Shown: piece by piece, positions 1 to 7,242 of the stretch
Layout of the letters: each line of letters opens with the position of its first letter
How positions within the stretch are numbered: the first letter of the stretch is position 1
DNA from: Micrococcales bacterium
GTDB taxonomy: Bacteria > Actinomycetota > Actinomycetes > Actinomycetales > Dermatophilaceae
DNA length: 11,192 nucleotides
Reading direction: 5' to 3'
Assembly (NCBI GenBank): GCA_003157445.1
Contig: PMJN01000477.1
Coordinates: forward strand, 1 to 11,192
The notes under the pieces: generated by a model
The model's input: the letters and a program-made list of their open reading frames with translations, nothing else
The model's database searches: none
What the model was told of the DNA's origin: nothing
Made by a program: the position numbers and the translations under genes

Positions 1-39
1 GCCACTCCTGTGACATTGAGACCTCAGAAAGCGAGAACG

Positions 40-432
40 ATGATGACGATTGTTCAAGAGACGAACCACGCCGCCGTCGATGCGACGACGACCCGGACGG
101 TCAAGCACTGGATCAACGGGGTGCAGACCGATGGCACCACCGGCCGGACCCAGCCGACCTACAACCCCCCCACCGGCGAGGTGAGCGCCCAGCTCACCTT
201 GGGCGACGCCTCAACGGTGGACGAGGCCGAGATGGTCGGCATCAACGTGCCGATCCCGGTACCCGTGGGTACTTCTCGTTCGGTGGCTGGGAGGACTCAC
301 CTTTCGGCGACCACAACCGCCCAGGGCTCCGAGGGCCTGCGCTTCTACTCCCGAGCGAAGGTCGTCACGACCCGGTGGCCCCACGAGGAGACTCTGGCCG
401 GCCCGAGTATGAACTTTCCTGGCAACAACTGA
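40..432 (+). pseudogene. mmsA: Methylmalonate-semialdehyde dehydrogenase (CoA-acylating), internally deleted
   Basis: The intact enzyme (MmsA/IolA) oxidises malonate or methylmalonate semialdehyde to acetyl- or propionyl-CoA at the end of inositol or valine breakdown and is about 500 residues. Here only about 130 codons remain. The first ~60 codons after the ATG pair at 40/43 give the family N-terminus (HWINGVQ, YNPPTGEV). They join directly to the family C-terminus (MVGINVPIPVPVG, then FYSRAKVVTTRWP). The NAD-binding core and catalytic cysteine region, roughly 360 residues, are gone. Between 270 and 318 the frame slips: one base is missing near 270 and one extra C lies near 318. Reading the shifted frame restores YFSFGGWEDSPFGDHN, the family sequence. 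The product cannot be active. It sits 40 bases before the IolE-like gene, as expected for an iol operon. The family assignment is strong; whether a stub peptide is made is unknown. Confidence 0.85.
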
Positions 433-471
433 ACTGGACCGCACACCACATCACATAGAGAGATCGATGCA

Positions 472-1446
472 ATGACGCAGACATCTGTTCAGGTTCAGGA
501 CCTGTCCCGGAATCCTGATCCGCGGTACAAGAAGCTCGTTGTCGGGACCGCACCCGATTCCTGGGGCGTGTGGTTCCCCTCGGATGAGAAACAGATCGAC
601 TGGGAGACCACCTTGGACCAGATGGCGGCGGCAGGCTACAAGTACATCGAGACCGGTCCGTTCGGATACTTCCCCACCGACCCGGCCAGACTTCATGCGG
701 AGGTGTCCAAGCGTGGTCTGACGGTCGTGGCCGGCACCCAGTTCGGCATCCTTCACAAGGAGCAGGAGTGGGCTAACACCGAGTTCGAGATGCGTCGCAA
801 CGCTGCGGTCTTGAAGGCTGTCGGTGCCAAGTTCCTGGTCTACCTGCCGCCGATGTTCCGCTCGGACAAAACTTGGGAGTTCACCGACGAGCGGGTGCTG
901 TCGGAGGAACAGTGGCAGCTCTACACAAGCAACGCCACCAAGCTCGGCAAGATCCTCAAGGATGAGTACGGCGTCACGATGGTGGTGCACCCCCACGGTG
1001 ACTCCCACATTGAGACCCGCACGGACATCGACCGGTTCTTCGCCGACACCGACCCGGAATACGTGTCCTTCTGTTTGGACACCGGCCACATCGTGTACGG
1101 CGGCGAGGACCCCATCAACATCGTGCGCGACTACCCGCAGCGCATCGGGTTCGTGCACATCAAGGCGATGGACCCCGACCTGGTCAGGCAAGCGCACGAG
1201 AAGGACTGGCCCTTCGGTGAAGCCATCGCCCGGGGTGCAAGCGTCACGCCGCCAGCGGGCCAGCCCGAGATGAAGGCCTTGGTCGACGCGCTGGCGGGCC
1301 TGGACCGGGAGATCATCGTCGTCGTCGAGCAGGATCTGTACCCCGTCGAGTTCGACTTCCCACTTCCCAACGCCATCGCTACGCGTCAATACCTGGCCGA
1401 GTGCAACCTGGGTGCTCGGGCAGCGGCAACCGCGGAGAGGAACTGA
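472..1446 (+). CDS. IolE-like sugar phosphate isomerase/epimerase (TIM barrel, myo-inositol catabolism)
   Basis: This 324-residue protein is a cytosolic xylose-isomerase-like TIM barrel of the IolE/IolH type. Visible landmarks are [14 protein letters not shown] (residues 25-38) on the first strand, [11 protein letters not shown] (60-70), [12 protein letters not shown] (171-182), CLDTGH (201-206), FVHIKAMD (227-234) and VVEQDLYP (284-291). The acidic and histidine residues in these strand ends are the usual metal/substrate ligands of the family. In Actinobacteria, proteins starting this way sit in iol clusters and are annotated IolE (2-keto-myo-inositol dehydratase) or generic sugar phosphate isomerase, so the exact reaction is inferred. 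The start is the ATG at 472, preceded by a purine-rich AGAGAGA about 9 bases upstream. iolG begins one base after the stop codon, so the two are surely co-transcribed. The gene looks intact although its neighbour mmsA is destroyed. Confidence 0.85.
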   Translation: MTQTSVQVQDLSRNPDPRYKKLVVGTAPDSWGVWFPSDEKQIDWETTLDQMAAAGYKYIETGPFGYFPTDPARLHAEVSKRGLTVVAGTQFGILHKEQEWANTEFEMRRNAAVLKAVGAKFLVYLPPMFRSDKTWEFTDERVLSEEQWQLYTSNATKLGKILKDEYGVTMVVHPHGDSHIETRTDIDRFFADTDPEYVSFCLDTGHIVYGGEDPINIVRDYPQRIGFVHIKAMDPDLVRQAHEKDWPFGEAIARGASVTPPAGQPEMKALVDALAGLDREIIVVVEQDLYPVEFDFPLPNAIATRQYLAECNLGARAAATAERN

Positions 1447-1447
1447 C

Positions 1448-2479
1448 ATGACGGTCAGGATTGGCATCATCGGTCTGGGCGGGATGGGCCAGGCCCATAT
1501 CGCGCGCATCACGAACGTACTGTCCGGCGGTAAGGTCGTCGCGGTCTGCGACCTTGACCTGACGCGAGCCAAAGCGGTGGCTGAACCCCTTGGGGCGACG
1601 GTTTACTCCGAGGGAGCGAGCCTGATCGGTGCCGAGGAAGTTGACGCCATCATGGTGACGAGCCTCGGTCCGGCTCACGAGGAGTCGGTCCTTGCGGCGA
1701 TCGAGGCGGGCAAGCCGGTGTTCTGTGAGAAGCCCCTGGCCCCGACGGCAGCAGCGTGTCTTCGCATCATGGCGGCCGAGGAGAAGGCAGGACGCCTGTT
1801 GGCGCAGGTCGGTTTCATGCGCCGTTACGACCAGAGCTACCGCCAGATGAAGGCCGTTCTGGACAGCGGCGAGATCGGCGAGCCGCTGATGGTCCACTGC
1901 GCTCACCGCAACCCCACCGTGCCACAGATCTACACAGCTGACATGGCAATCACCGACACGGCGATTCACGAGGTCGACACCATGCGGTGGCTTCTAGGCG
2001 AAGAGTTCGTCACGGCGCGTGTGGACCGGCCCAAGAAGACCCGGAATAGGTTTCCGCACTTGCAGGACCCGCTCATTCTGATCCTGGAGTCCGAGTCCGG
2101 CGTCCGGGTCGACGACGAGGTATTCGTCAACATCCAGTATGGCTACGACATCCGCTGCGAGGCCGTGGCCGAGACCGGGACCGTCTCGCTGGCCGACCAG
2201 AACAAGATCGAGCGCCGGGACAGCCACGGACACCACAACGAGGTGGCGACCAGCCACATCGACCGGTTTGACGGCGCGTTCACTACCGAGCTTCAGGCCT
2301 GGATCAGGTCCGTGGAGATCGGCGAGGCCTCGGGCCCGTCCAGCTGGGACGGGTACGCCGCCGCCGTCGTGTGCGACGCTGGCGTCAAGGCACTCATGGG
2401 GGACGCCGGAACCGTCGCGATCGAGATGATCGATAGGCCCGCGTTCTACTCGAACGACTCCTCGGTCGTTGTCGGTTGA
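1448..2479 (+). CDS. iolG: Inositol 2-dehydrogenase (Gfo/Idh/MocA family)
   Basis: This protein should oxidise myo-inositol to 2-keto-myo-inositol (scyllo-inosose) with NAD+, the first step of inositol breakdown, in the cytosol. The 343 residues open with a Rossmann fold whose glycine motif is GLGGMG (9-14). The catalytic EKP is at 94-96 (Lys95), followed by GFMRRYD (122-128). [10 protein letters not shown] (168-177) supplies Asp170 and His174, the Lys-Asp-His set of inositol dehydrogenases. The C-terminal half ([25 protein letters not shown]) matches the iolG-type substrate domain in order and spacing. The ATG at 1448 is preferred over an in-frame start at 1412 because GGAGAGG lies 7-13 bases before it and 1412 would overlap the upstream gene. 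The full-length family size and intact motifs indicate a working enzyme. With mmsA deleted beside it, either the rest of the pathway lies elsewhere or the pathway is being lost. Confidence 0.88.
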   Translation: MTVRIGIIGLGGMGQAHIARITNVLSGGKVVAVCDLDLTRAKAVAEPLGATVYSEGASLIGAEEVDAIMVTSLGPAHEESVLAAIEAGKPVFCEKPLAPTAAACLRIMAAEEKAGRLLAQVGFMRRYDQSYRQMKAVLDSGEIGEPLMVHCAHRNPTVPQIYTADMAITDTAIHEVDTMRWLLGEEFVTARVDRPKKTRNRFPHLQDPLILILESESGVRVDDEVFVNIQYGYDIRCEAVAETGTVSLADQNKIERRDSHGHHNEVATSHIDRFDGAFTTELQAWIRSVEIGEASGPSSWDGYAAAVVCDAGVKALMGDAGTVAIEMIDRPAFYSNDSSVVVG

Positions 2480-2570
2480 GGGTACGTCGGAACCGCGGGT
2501 GGGCGGGCGCGGGGAACCTTCGCTCGCCGACCCTGTTTCACCTGGGTGCCCGATTGAAGTCGAGAGATGA

Positions 2571-2924
2571 ATGGTCAAGATCGCGCTTGGTCCGGCGATG
2601 TGTCACCCCGCCGCCGAGGTGCTTGGCTACGAGAGCTGGACGCTCGACTACAACGACGTGCTCAACCACCCCGACCCCGACGTCGTCTCGATCTGCGCGC
2701 CGAGCTTTCAGCCGGGCGCCGGTATCTCGATGGGATTCGACGACCTTAAGACCATCGAGGCCCGGCTCTTCCTGGAGTCCGTGACCAGTGGCAAACAGCT
2801 TGCCCTGTCGGCAGCCAATGGATGGTCCGCCGCGTGCGTCTCCGGCGCTGCAGAGGAGTCCGCGGCCGACGGCACCTGGCACAAGGTCGGCGCGATCAGC
2901 GGGACCACGATATTTGACGCCTGA
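2571..2924 (+). pseudogene. Gutted Gfo/Idh/MocA dehydrogenase, possibly chimeric with an iolH start
   Basis: The open frame gives 117 residues against about 380 for an intact family member. Residues ~17-46 (LGYESWTLDYNDVLNHPDPD, then VVSICAPSF) are the end of the Rossmann half. Residues ~55 to the end (GFDDLKTIEARLFLESV, SAANGWSAA, ADGTWHKVGA) are the C-terminal tail of the same family. Everything between, including the EKP lysine and the Asp-His pair, is missing. The GxGxxG loop is also absent. The first ~12 residues (MVKIALGPAMCH) look instead like the start of IolH-type isomerases, so two deletions may have joined three pieces; this last point is inference. A GAGAG motif sits 6 bases before the ATG. 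It follows iolG by 91 bases on the same strand and probably was the next iol operon gene. No activity is expected. Confidence 0.72.
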
Positions 2925-2983
2925 GAGCTTTGAGAGCCTTCCCCTCCAGGGGATAGGCGAAGTCGTTCAGCCGGAGCCAGGAG

Positions 2984-3805
2984 TCAGCCGATGTGGGCTG
3001 CCATGAGCCGCCCCGGCGGTCGGATGGCGAACAGCTCTGGGGTTGCCTGCGGTAGGCGCTGACAGCTCGCGCGCGACTGTGACGGAGTCGGCGAGCGGAT
3101 GCAGCGCGAGTGCTTTGAGGGCGAAGTTGGGGCGCTGGTCCATGGCAGCCTCTATCGTGAGTCGCTCCGCCGTCTTCATCTGCTGCATCAGGCCTAGTTG
3201 GTCGCCCGTGGGCGCAGATACGCTCAGCGGGTGGACGCCCTCCGCATCAATCACACAAGGTACCTCGACGACGGAGTCTTCGGGCATCCCTTGCACCGTG
3301 GAACCATTGGGACATTGAGGATCATCGTCGCCTGGTGGTTCCGGGCGATGGCCGTCATCAGGTCCAGAGCAAACCCGTTCGTAGCCACCGCCAGCAAGGT
3401 CCGGACGGGAGTGCTCTTCCGGTCGCGCCTCCTTCATAAACGTCGCCTCGCGCCCCTGGCGCACAGAGTGCCACAGAGTCAGTGCCGTGGTTGGCTCCTG
3501 GAGCGTCCTGGTATAGAACGCTGGCTGCTGACTGCCTAGGAACTCCCCGCGTGATTGGTCGACCGCAAGGATTGCCCGCACGGCATCACAGTTGAAGTAG
3601 TAGTAGTAGAGGTATTCGTTGGGCACTGAGCCAAGGGTGCGCAGCCACTCTGCGCCGAATACCTGGCCCTCCTCAAGCCGTTCGATTGTCCTGTCGTCGG
3701 CAAGCAGGTCTGCGACCAGGTCGCGCCCACTATGGGTGAGCCGGCGCAGCCAGCCGAGGTGGTTGAGCCCACTGGTAATCCTTGGTGCACCAAGTAGCGA
3801 AGCAC
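2984..3805 (-). pseudogene. Glycoside hydrolase family 4 (6-phospho-beta-glucosidase type), frameshifted and N-terminally truncated
   Basis: Intact GH4 enzymes are NAD- and metal-dependent hydrolases of about 440 residues that cleave PTS-imported phospho-disaccharides. Translating the minus strand in pieces gives LRYLVHQG, then ITSGLNHLGWLRRLTHSGRD, VPNEYLYYYYFN, ARPEE and DLAGGGYERV. These continue as ALDLMTAIARN, ATMILNV, NGSTVQGMPED, PCVIDAEGVHPL, LGLMQQMK, ALKALALHPL and finally PELFAIRPPGRLMAAHIG with a stop at 2984-2986. Joining them needs indels near 3780, 3372 (extra T), 3311 (missing C), 3062 and about 3045. The 3372/3311 pair cancels out, keeping a long frame open across the middle. 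The N-terminal NAD fold and the catalytic Cys-Asn-x-Pro loop are absent. It runs convergently to the iol operon. Family assignment is firm; the substrate of the ancestor is not. Confidence 0.85.
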
Positions 3806-3844
3806 TTGGGAATGGGCGATTGATGCCGCGTGGGCTTGAAGCCC
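3791..3844 (-). terminator. Possible terminator hairpins after the phasin-like gene
   Basis: GGGCTTGAAGCCC at 3832-3844 is a perfect 5-bp stem with a 3-base loop, 9 bases past the phasin-like stop codon. A second stem, CAAGTAGCGAAGCACTTG (3791-3808), follows and overlaps the broken 5' end of the GH4 remnant. Neither has a T run on the minus strand, so termination is only suggested. Confidence 0.3.
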
Positions 3845-3853
3845 TGATGCGAG

Positions 3854-4372
3854 TCAGGCTGTCTTCGCAGGCAAGAGAGCATTCGTCAGTTGGACAGCGA
3901 ATTCACGCTGAGCGGTGAGCAGGTCAGCGGCAATATCTAAGGTGAACTTGGTCGCCGCTTGCACGTCCCTGATGTCGGGGACGCCAGGAATCTTGGGAAG
4001 GTCGATCACGGGAAGCGTAGAGAAAGCGTTGACCCAGGTCTGGGCAGCGTCAATGCACAGTTGCTGACCTTGCTGAAGGCCGGAGACCAACTGCGCCCGA
4101 GACTTCTGCGACAGGGCAGGTATCTCGGTCGGGGGCTTGGGCGCAGTGACGGTTGCGGGCTTGGCCGGCATGAATGCCGCAGTGACGGTCGGGGGCTTGG
4201 GCGCAGTGACGGTCGCGGCCTTGGTCGCGCGCTTGGTCGGGGGCTTGGCCGCAATGAAGGCCGCATTGAGGGTCGCGCGCTTGGCCGCGGCGACGGTTGC
4301 GGGCTTGGTCTCGCTCTTGGCCGCAGCCTCGGTCTCGCCCTTGGCCGCTGGGTTGGTGCTCGGTGTTGTCAC
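3854..4372 (-). CDS. Phasin-like protein with repetitive Ala/Pro/Thr/Lys-rich N-terminal half
   Basis: The protein is 172 residues. Residues 1-90 are low complexity (Ala, Lys, Thr, Pro), with ATVTAPKPPT at 53-62 repeated exactly at 73-82, a 20-residue period. Residues 90-172 form an amphipathic helical region (LVSGLQQGQQL, IDAAQTWVNAF, TLDIAADLLTAQREFAVQLTNALLP) with a central Pro-rich turn (LPVIDLPKIPGVPD). That layout is seen in actinobacterial phasin-like proteins, which coat polyhydroxyalkanoate or lipid inclusions. A histone-like or heparin-binding role for the basic repeat tail is an alternative. There is no signal peptide or membrane segment. The start is the GTG at 4372, supported by AGGAG 6 bases upstream. 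It stands alone; the next minus-strand gene upstream is about 500 bases away. The C-terminal resemblance is by eye, so the functional name is tentative. Confidence 0.62.
   Translation of the reverse strand: MTTPSTNPAAKGETEAAAKSETKPATVAAAKRATLNAAFIAAKPPTKRATKAATVTAPKPPTVTAAFMPAKPATVTAPKPPTEIPALSQKSRAQLVSGLQQGQQLCIDAAQTWVNAFSTLPVIDLPKIPGVPDIRDVQAATKFTLDIAADLLTAQREFAVQLTNALLPAKTA
4126..4213. repeat. Two exact 28-bp repeats, 60-bp period, inside the phasin-like gene
   Basis: Bases 4126-4153 and 4186-4213 are identical over 28 bases (they begin CGGTCGGGGGCTTGGGCG). The period of 60 bases keeps frame and encodes the repeated ATVTAPKPPT peptide. Looser copies of the GGCTTGG unit continue to about 4345. 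Such in-frame repeats can expand or contract. Confidence 0.85.
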
Positions 4373-4517
4373 TGTGAACTCCTAAGTCTTTGAAGGTGCA
4401 GGGCGTTGCAGAGGTTTGTGCAACTCTTCATCCCCGTGGTGCCTGCCTCTACCGATTGCTGGCTCTCGGCGGCGGACACGCCTGGACTCTACTCGCAATG
4501 AAAATGAGCCATCGGTT

Positions 4518-4530
4518 CAATTCAGAATTG
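4518..4530. promoter_or_regulatory. 13-bp palindrome, candidate operator
   Basis: CAATTC-A-GAATTG is a perfect 6-bp inverted repeat around one central base, in the AT-richer patch about 150 bases upstream of the phasin-like start. Position and symmetry fit an operator, but no family of regulator can be named. Confidence 0.25.
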
Positions 4531-4628
4531 GGCTATTTCGGACATATTTGGGCGGGCACCATGTATCCGAGCCTCGGTGTAGCCGTCCGAGGCATCGCCA
4601 ACTCTCTACCGAGCGAGACCGACCTGGT

Positions 4629-4765
4629 CTCCGGACTGAAGCCATATGTGTGCCGGTGCCTGGATCACTAGGAAACGAGGGGCTGTCTGATTCCCGGTCC
4701 GACGTCGTTGCCGGATTCGTCCACGATCCGCACCGATGTTCCGGGGGATTCCAGGCCGGCACTGC
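4629..4765 (-). pseudogene. Possible remnant of an AMP-forming acyl-CoA synthetase
   Basis: On the minus strand, 4765-4693 reads as SAGLESPGTSVRIVDESGND followed by VGPG. This matches the stretch of AMP-binding ligases that precedes the conserved ...GEL and TGD/SGD motifs. The frame then stops at a TAG shortly after. In another frame, near 4629-4646, WLQSGD appears, as expected about 30 residues downstream in an intact enzyme. This looks like a scrap with an internal deletion and a frameshift. It is short, and the evidence is pattern likeness only. There is no start, no Shine-Dalgarno site and no other recognisable piece around it. Confidence 0.35.
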
Positions 4766-4884
4766 ATCGTCGCCGCAGTCCCAGCACGACGGCATAGCGG
4801 TGCGGCGCCTGCTCTGGTGGTATTGGACAGGGATCAGTCGGCATCGTCCATCCAGTGATTTTCTGGGCCGGGGCCAGGTCCGGC

Positions 4885-5709
4885 TCAGATGGGGTCCAGG
4901 AGACGGCGCAGGAACTGGCGGGCTCGCTGGCTGGAGGGAGTCGTGAGCACCTGTGCCGGGGTGCCTCGCTCGACGATGATGCCGTCGTCCATGAAGAGCA
5001 CCTGGTCGGCGACCTGTTGGGCGAAGCGGATCTCATGCGTCACCACGACCATCGTCCAGCCCTGCGTGGCTAGGTCTTTCATCGCTTCGAGGACTTCGCC
5101 GACGAGCTCGGGGTCAAGGGACGATGTTGGCTCGTCGAAGAGCATGAGATGGGGTTTGATCGCCAGAGCTCGGGCGATCCCGACACGTTGCTGCTGGCCG
5201 CCGGAGAGTTGGTAGGGGTACTGGTCGGCTTTCTCGGCGAGCCCGACGATTCGCAGCAACTGCATAGCGTCGCTGTCGGCGTCGGCCTGATTGCGGTGTT
5301 GGACGAGGATCGGTCCAGCGGTGATGTTCTGCAGGACCTTCATGTGCGGGAACAGGTTGTGTGCCTGGAAGACCATGCCGCTCTGGGCCCGGAGGGCCTT
5401 CATTTGTCGTTTGGTCACGGCGGTCGAGAAGTCTGCCTCGACGTCTCCGATCCGGATGACGCCCGTGTCGGGTGTCTCCAGGACATTCAGTGAGCGGAGC
5501 ACGGTCGTCTTGCCTGAGCCCGAAGGGCCGATGAGGACGGTCACTGTGCCGACAGGGACCTCGAAGTCAATGGACCTGAGCACTCGGTGGTCACCGAAGG
5601 TCTTGGTCAGCCCCCGTACGGACACGAGTGGTCGCCCAGGGGTGGCACCTTCTGCTGGGCTCAGCGAGGGTGCCGAGGTCGCCGTCGATGTTCCGAGCGG
5701 TTGGGTCAT
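4885..5709 (-). CDS. Polar amino-acid (cystine-type) ABC transporter ATP-binding protein
   Basis: This is the cytoplasmic ATPase of an importer of the GlnQ/TcyC class, powering uptake through the permease encoded just upstream. In 274 residues it shows Walker A GPSGSGKT (61-68), the Q-loop glutamine at 115 in GMVFQ, the ABC signature LSGGQQQR (168-175), Walker B LMLFDE (188-193) and the switch histidine in VVTHE (His225). The first ~28 residues (Ser/Thr/Pro/Ala-rich) extend beyond the usual ~245-residue family core. The ATG at 5709 overlaps the permease stop by four bases (ATGA), which implies translational coupling and favours this start over a downstream one. All ATPase motifs are intact. 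Substrate is inferred from the binding protein of the same operon. Confidence 0.92.
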   Translation of the reverse strand: MTQPLGTSTATSAPSLSPAEGATPGRPLVSVRGLTKTFGDHRVLRSIDFEVPVGTVTVLIGPSGSGKTTVLRSLNVLETPDTGVIRIGDVEADFSTAVTKRQMKALRAQSGMVFQAHNLFPHMKVLQNITAGPILVQHRNQADADSDAMQLLRIVGLAEKADQYPYQLSGGQQQRVGIARALAIKPHLMLFDEPTSSLDPELVGEVLEAMKDLATQGWTMVVVTHEIRFAQQVADQVLFMDDGIIVERGTPAQVLTTPSSQRARQFLRRLLDPI

Positions 5710-6368
5710 ATCGCCACGTACCTGTTCTGTCGTTCCTCAAGGCGCGTTTGCCCGAAGGAGAGGACGAGACATACCACCCAGTAGTACGCCGCGGCAACGC
5801 CGTAGAGCGCGAAGAACTGGTATGTCGGGGCAGCCGCTTCCTGGGCAACCCGAAGCAGTTCGGTCACCTGAATCGTGGAGGCAAGCGAGGTGTCTTTGAC
5901 CAGGGAGATGAGCGTGTTGGACAGCGGTGGGATCGCCGTGCGGGTGGCCTGCGGCAGGACCACCCGGCGCAACGTCGTCACGTAGGGCATGCCGACCGTT
6001 GACGCGGCCTCCCACTGCCCTTTGGGCACGGACAGGATCGAGGAGCGGATGACCTCCGCTCCGTACCCGCCGACGTTGAGCGTGAATGCCAGAATGGCCG
6101 CTGGGAACGGGTCGAAGGTCAGCCCGAGCGCCGGGAGACCGTAGTAGATGATGAAGAGCTGCAGTAGCAGCGGAGTCCCGCGGATGATCGAGACGAAGGC
6201 CCGGGCGACCCCCGAGACCAGAGGGACGCTGGAGAGCCGCATCAGAGCGACTGCCAGGGCTACGGCCAGTCCGAGGACAAAGCTGATCAGCGTCAGTGGG
6301 ATTGTCAAGGTAAGAGTCGCCTGCAGTAGCGGCCACAACGAGTCGAGGATGAGGTTCCGCCCGTTCAC
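5706..6368 (-). CDS. Polar amino-acid (cystine-type) ABC transporter permease
   Basis: The 220-residue integral membrane protein belongs to the HisM/GlnP/TcyB permease family. Hydrophobic spans are visible at about 13-43, 52-80, 88-106, 145-165 and 185-206. The cytoplasmic EAA loop that docks on the ATPase is at 120-140 (EAASTVGMPYVTTLRRVVLP). SLVKDTSLASTIQVTELLR (155-173) is a stretch characteristic of cystine and related polar amino-acid permeases. The start is a GTG at 6368, with GAGG about 4 bases upstream, somewhat close but the only site nearby; the extra stretch upstream has no membrane character. It lies 35 bases after the binding-protein gene and overlaps the ATPase gene by 4 bases. 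The operon order is binding protein, permease, ATPase, and this single permease probably forms a homodimer. Confidence 0.92.
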   Translation of the reverse strand: MNGRNLILDSLWPLLQATLTLTIPLTLISFVLGLAVALAVALMRLSSVPLVSGVARAFVSIIRGTPLLLQLFIIYYGLPALGLTFDPFPAAILAFTLNVGGYGAEVIRSSILSVPKGQWEAASTVGMPYVTTLRRVVLPQATRTAIPPLSNTLISLVKDTSLASTIQVTELLRVAQEAAAPTYQFFALYGVAAAYYWVVCLVLSFGQTRLEERQNRYVAI

Positions 6369-6403
6369 CGGACCTCATCGCGGCTGTTCGAGTGGCGCAC
6401 GTC

Positions 6404-7198
6404 CTACTTCGCCACCGAGACGTCGGTGTCGAAGTACTTCAAGGAAATCTTCTTCAGGGTGCCGTCTTTGCTCAGGTTAGACAGGGCCGTGTTGATCGCG
6501 GAGACCAGGTTGGAGTCCTTGCGGGTGGCGATGACCTGATCGGACTTATCGCCAGTGGTCCCCGCGATCTTTATCGACTTGTCTTTGGTGGACTTTTGGT
6601 AGTCGAGGACGGCGAGGCTGTCATTGACGGTCGCATCGACCCGCCCCTGCTTGAGCAAGGTGACGGCCTGGGTGAAGCCTTCGACGGACTCGACCTTGGC
6701 GCCAGCGCCCTGGGCCACGGCGGCCCAGTTGCTGGTCAGGCTCTGTGCAGACTTCTTGCCCTTAAGGTCGGCCAGTGAGGAGATCGAGCCGTCGTCCGCG
6801 CGAGTGGCTATGACACCCTCGGAGAAGGTGTACGTGTTGCTCAGGCCGTACAGCCCGGCGCGTTGCTGGGTCTTGGTCACCTGGTTGGCGACCACATCGA
6901 AGCGCTTCGCATTCAACCCCGCGAAGATCGCGTCCCAGGGAGTCTCGACATATTCGACCTTGACGCCGAGTTTGTGAGCGACGGCCGCGATGACCTCGAC
7001 GTCGTAGCCGACGAGTTTGTTGGTTTTCGGGTCATGGAAAGAGAAGGGGGAGTAGGTGCCCTCGGTACCGACCCGCAGCACGCCAGCATCCTTGACCTGC
7101 TGGAGCTCTGATGAGCTCGCGGCACTGTTCCCGCCACAGGCGGCGAGGGTTGTGGCGATGACCACAGCGAGGGCGAGGAGGGAGAACTTTTTGCGCAT
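6404..7198 (-). CDS. Cystine/polar amino-acid ABC transporter substrate-binding lipoprotein
   Basis: This 264-residue extracytoplasmic binding protein carries a lipoprotein signal: basic MRKK, a hydrophobic stretch, and the lipobox LAAC with the lipidated Cys at 21. The mature part is a type-3 solute-binding domain: VLRVGTEGTYSPFSFHD, GYDVEVIAAVAHKLG, WDAIFAGLNAKRFDVV, ANQVTKTQQR, LKGKKSAQSLTSN, VESVEGFTQAV, GRVDATVNDSLAVLDY and the C-terminal DGTLKKISLKYF. The NQV and SLTSN motifs resemble cystine-binding proteins (FliY/TcyA/TcyK) more than glutamine or arginine ones, so cystine or a related sulfur amino acid is the best guess. AAGGGA lies about 10 bases before the ATG at 7198. The gene is first in its operon, consistent with high expression of the binding component. 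Confidence 0.9.
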   Translation of the reverse strand: MRKKFSLLALAVVIATTLAACGGNSAASSSELQQVKDAGVLRVGTEGTYSPFSFHDPKTNKLVGYDVEVIAAVAHKLGVKVEYVETPWDAIFAGLNAKRFDVVANQVTKTQQRAGLYGLSNTYTFSEGVIATRADDGSISSLADLKGKKSAQSLTSNWAAVAQGAGAKVESVEGFTQAVTLLKQGRVDATVNDSLAVLDYQKSTKDKSIKIAGTTGDKSDQVIATRKDSNLVSAINTALSNLSKDGTLKKISLKYFDTDVSVAK

Positions 7199-7242
7199 GA
7201 CCGTGAGGTCCCTTCGAGTCGGGAGTGCCGTTCGTGCGCCAG

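Larger units (their letters stand above)
4384..4884. other. About 500-base intergenic stretch with an AT-richer patch
   Basis: No intact gene is convincing here. Open frames on the plus strand read as random low-similarity protein. Bases 4495-4555 are clearly lower in GC than the surroundings and could hold the promoter of the minus-strand phasin-like gene. A 13-bp palindrome lies in it. Bases about 4625-4765 may hold a decayed acyl-CoA synthetase fragment. No clear terminator for the ABC operon was found. Confidence 0.5.

Noticed and set aside
451..1572. Long minus-strand open frame opposite the iolE-like gene and iolG start
   Set aside because: It mirrors two well-conserved plus-strand genes, has no family likeness, and is a GC-codon shadow.
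4126..4345. CRISPR-like spaced repeats
   Set aside because: Only two exact 28-bp copies, with degenerate in-frame coding units between them; no unique spacers and no cas genes.
3959..4393. Plus-strand Gly/Arg/Leu-repeat open frame
   Set aside because: It is the complement of the repetitive phasin-like coding region; the minus strand has the better start, Shine-Dalgarno site and helical domain.
4416..4946. 176-codon plus-strand open frame between the phasin-like and ABC genes
   Set aside because: No recognisable motif, no ribosome binding site, and it overlaps the 3' end of the ABC ATPase gene on the other strand.
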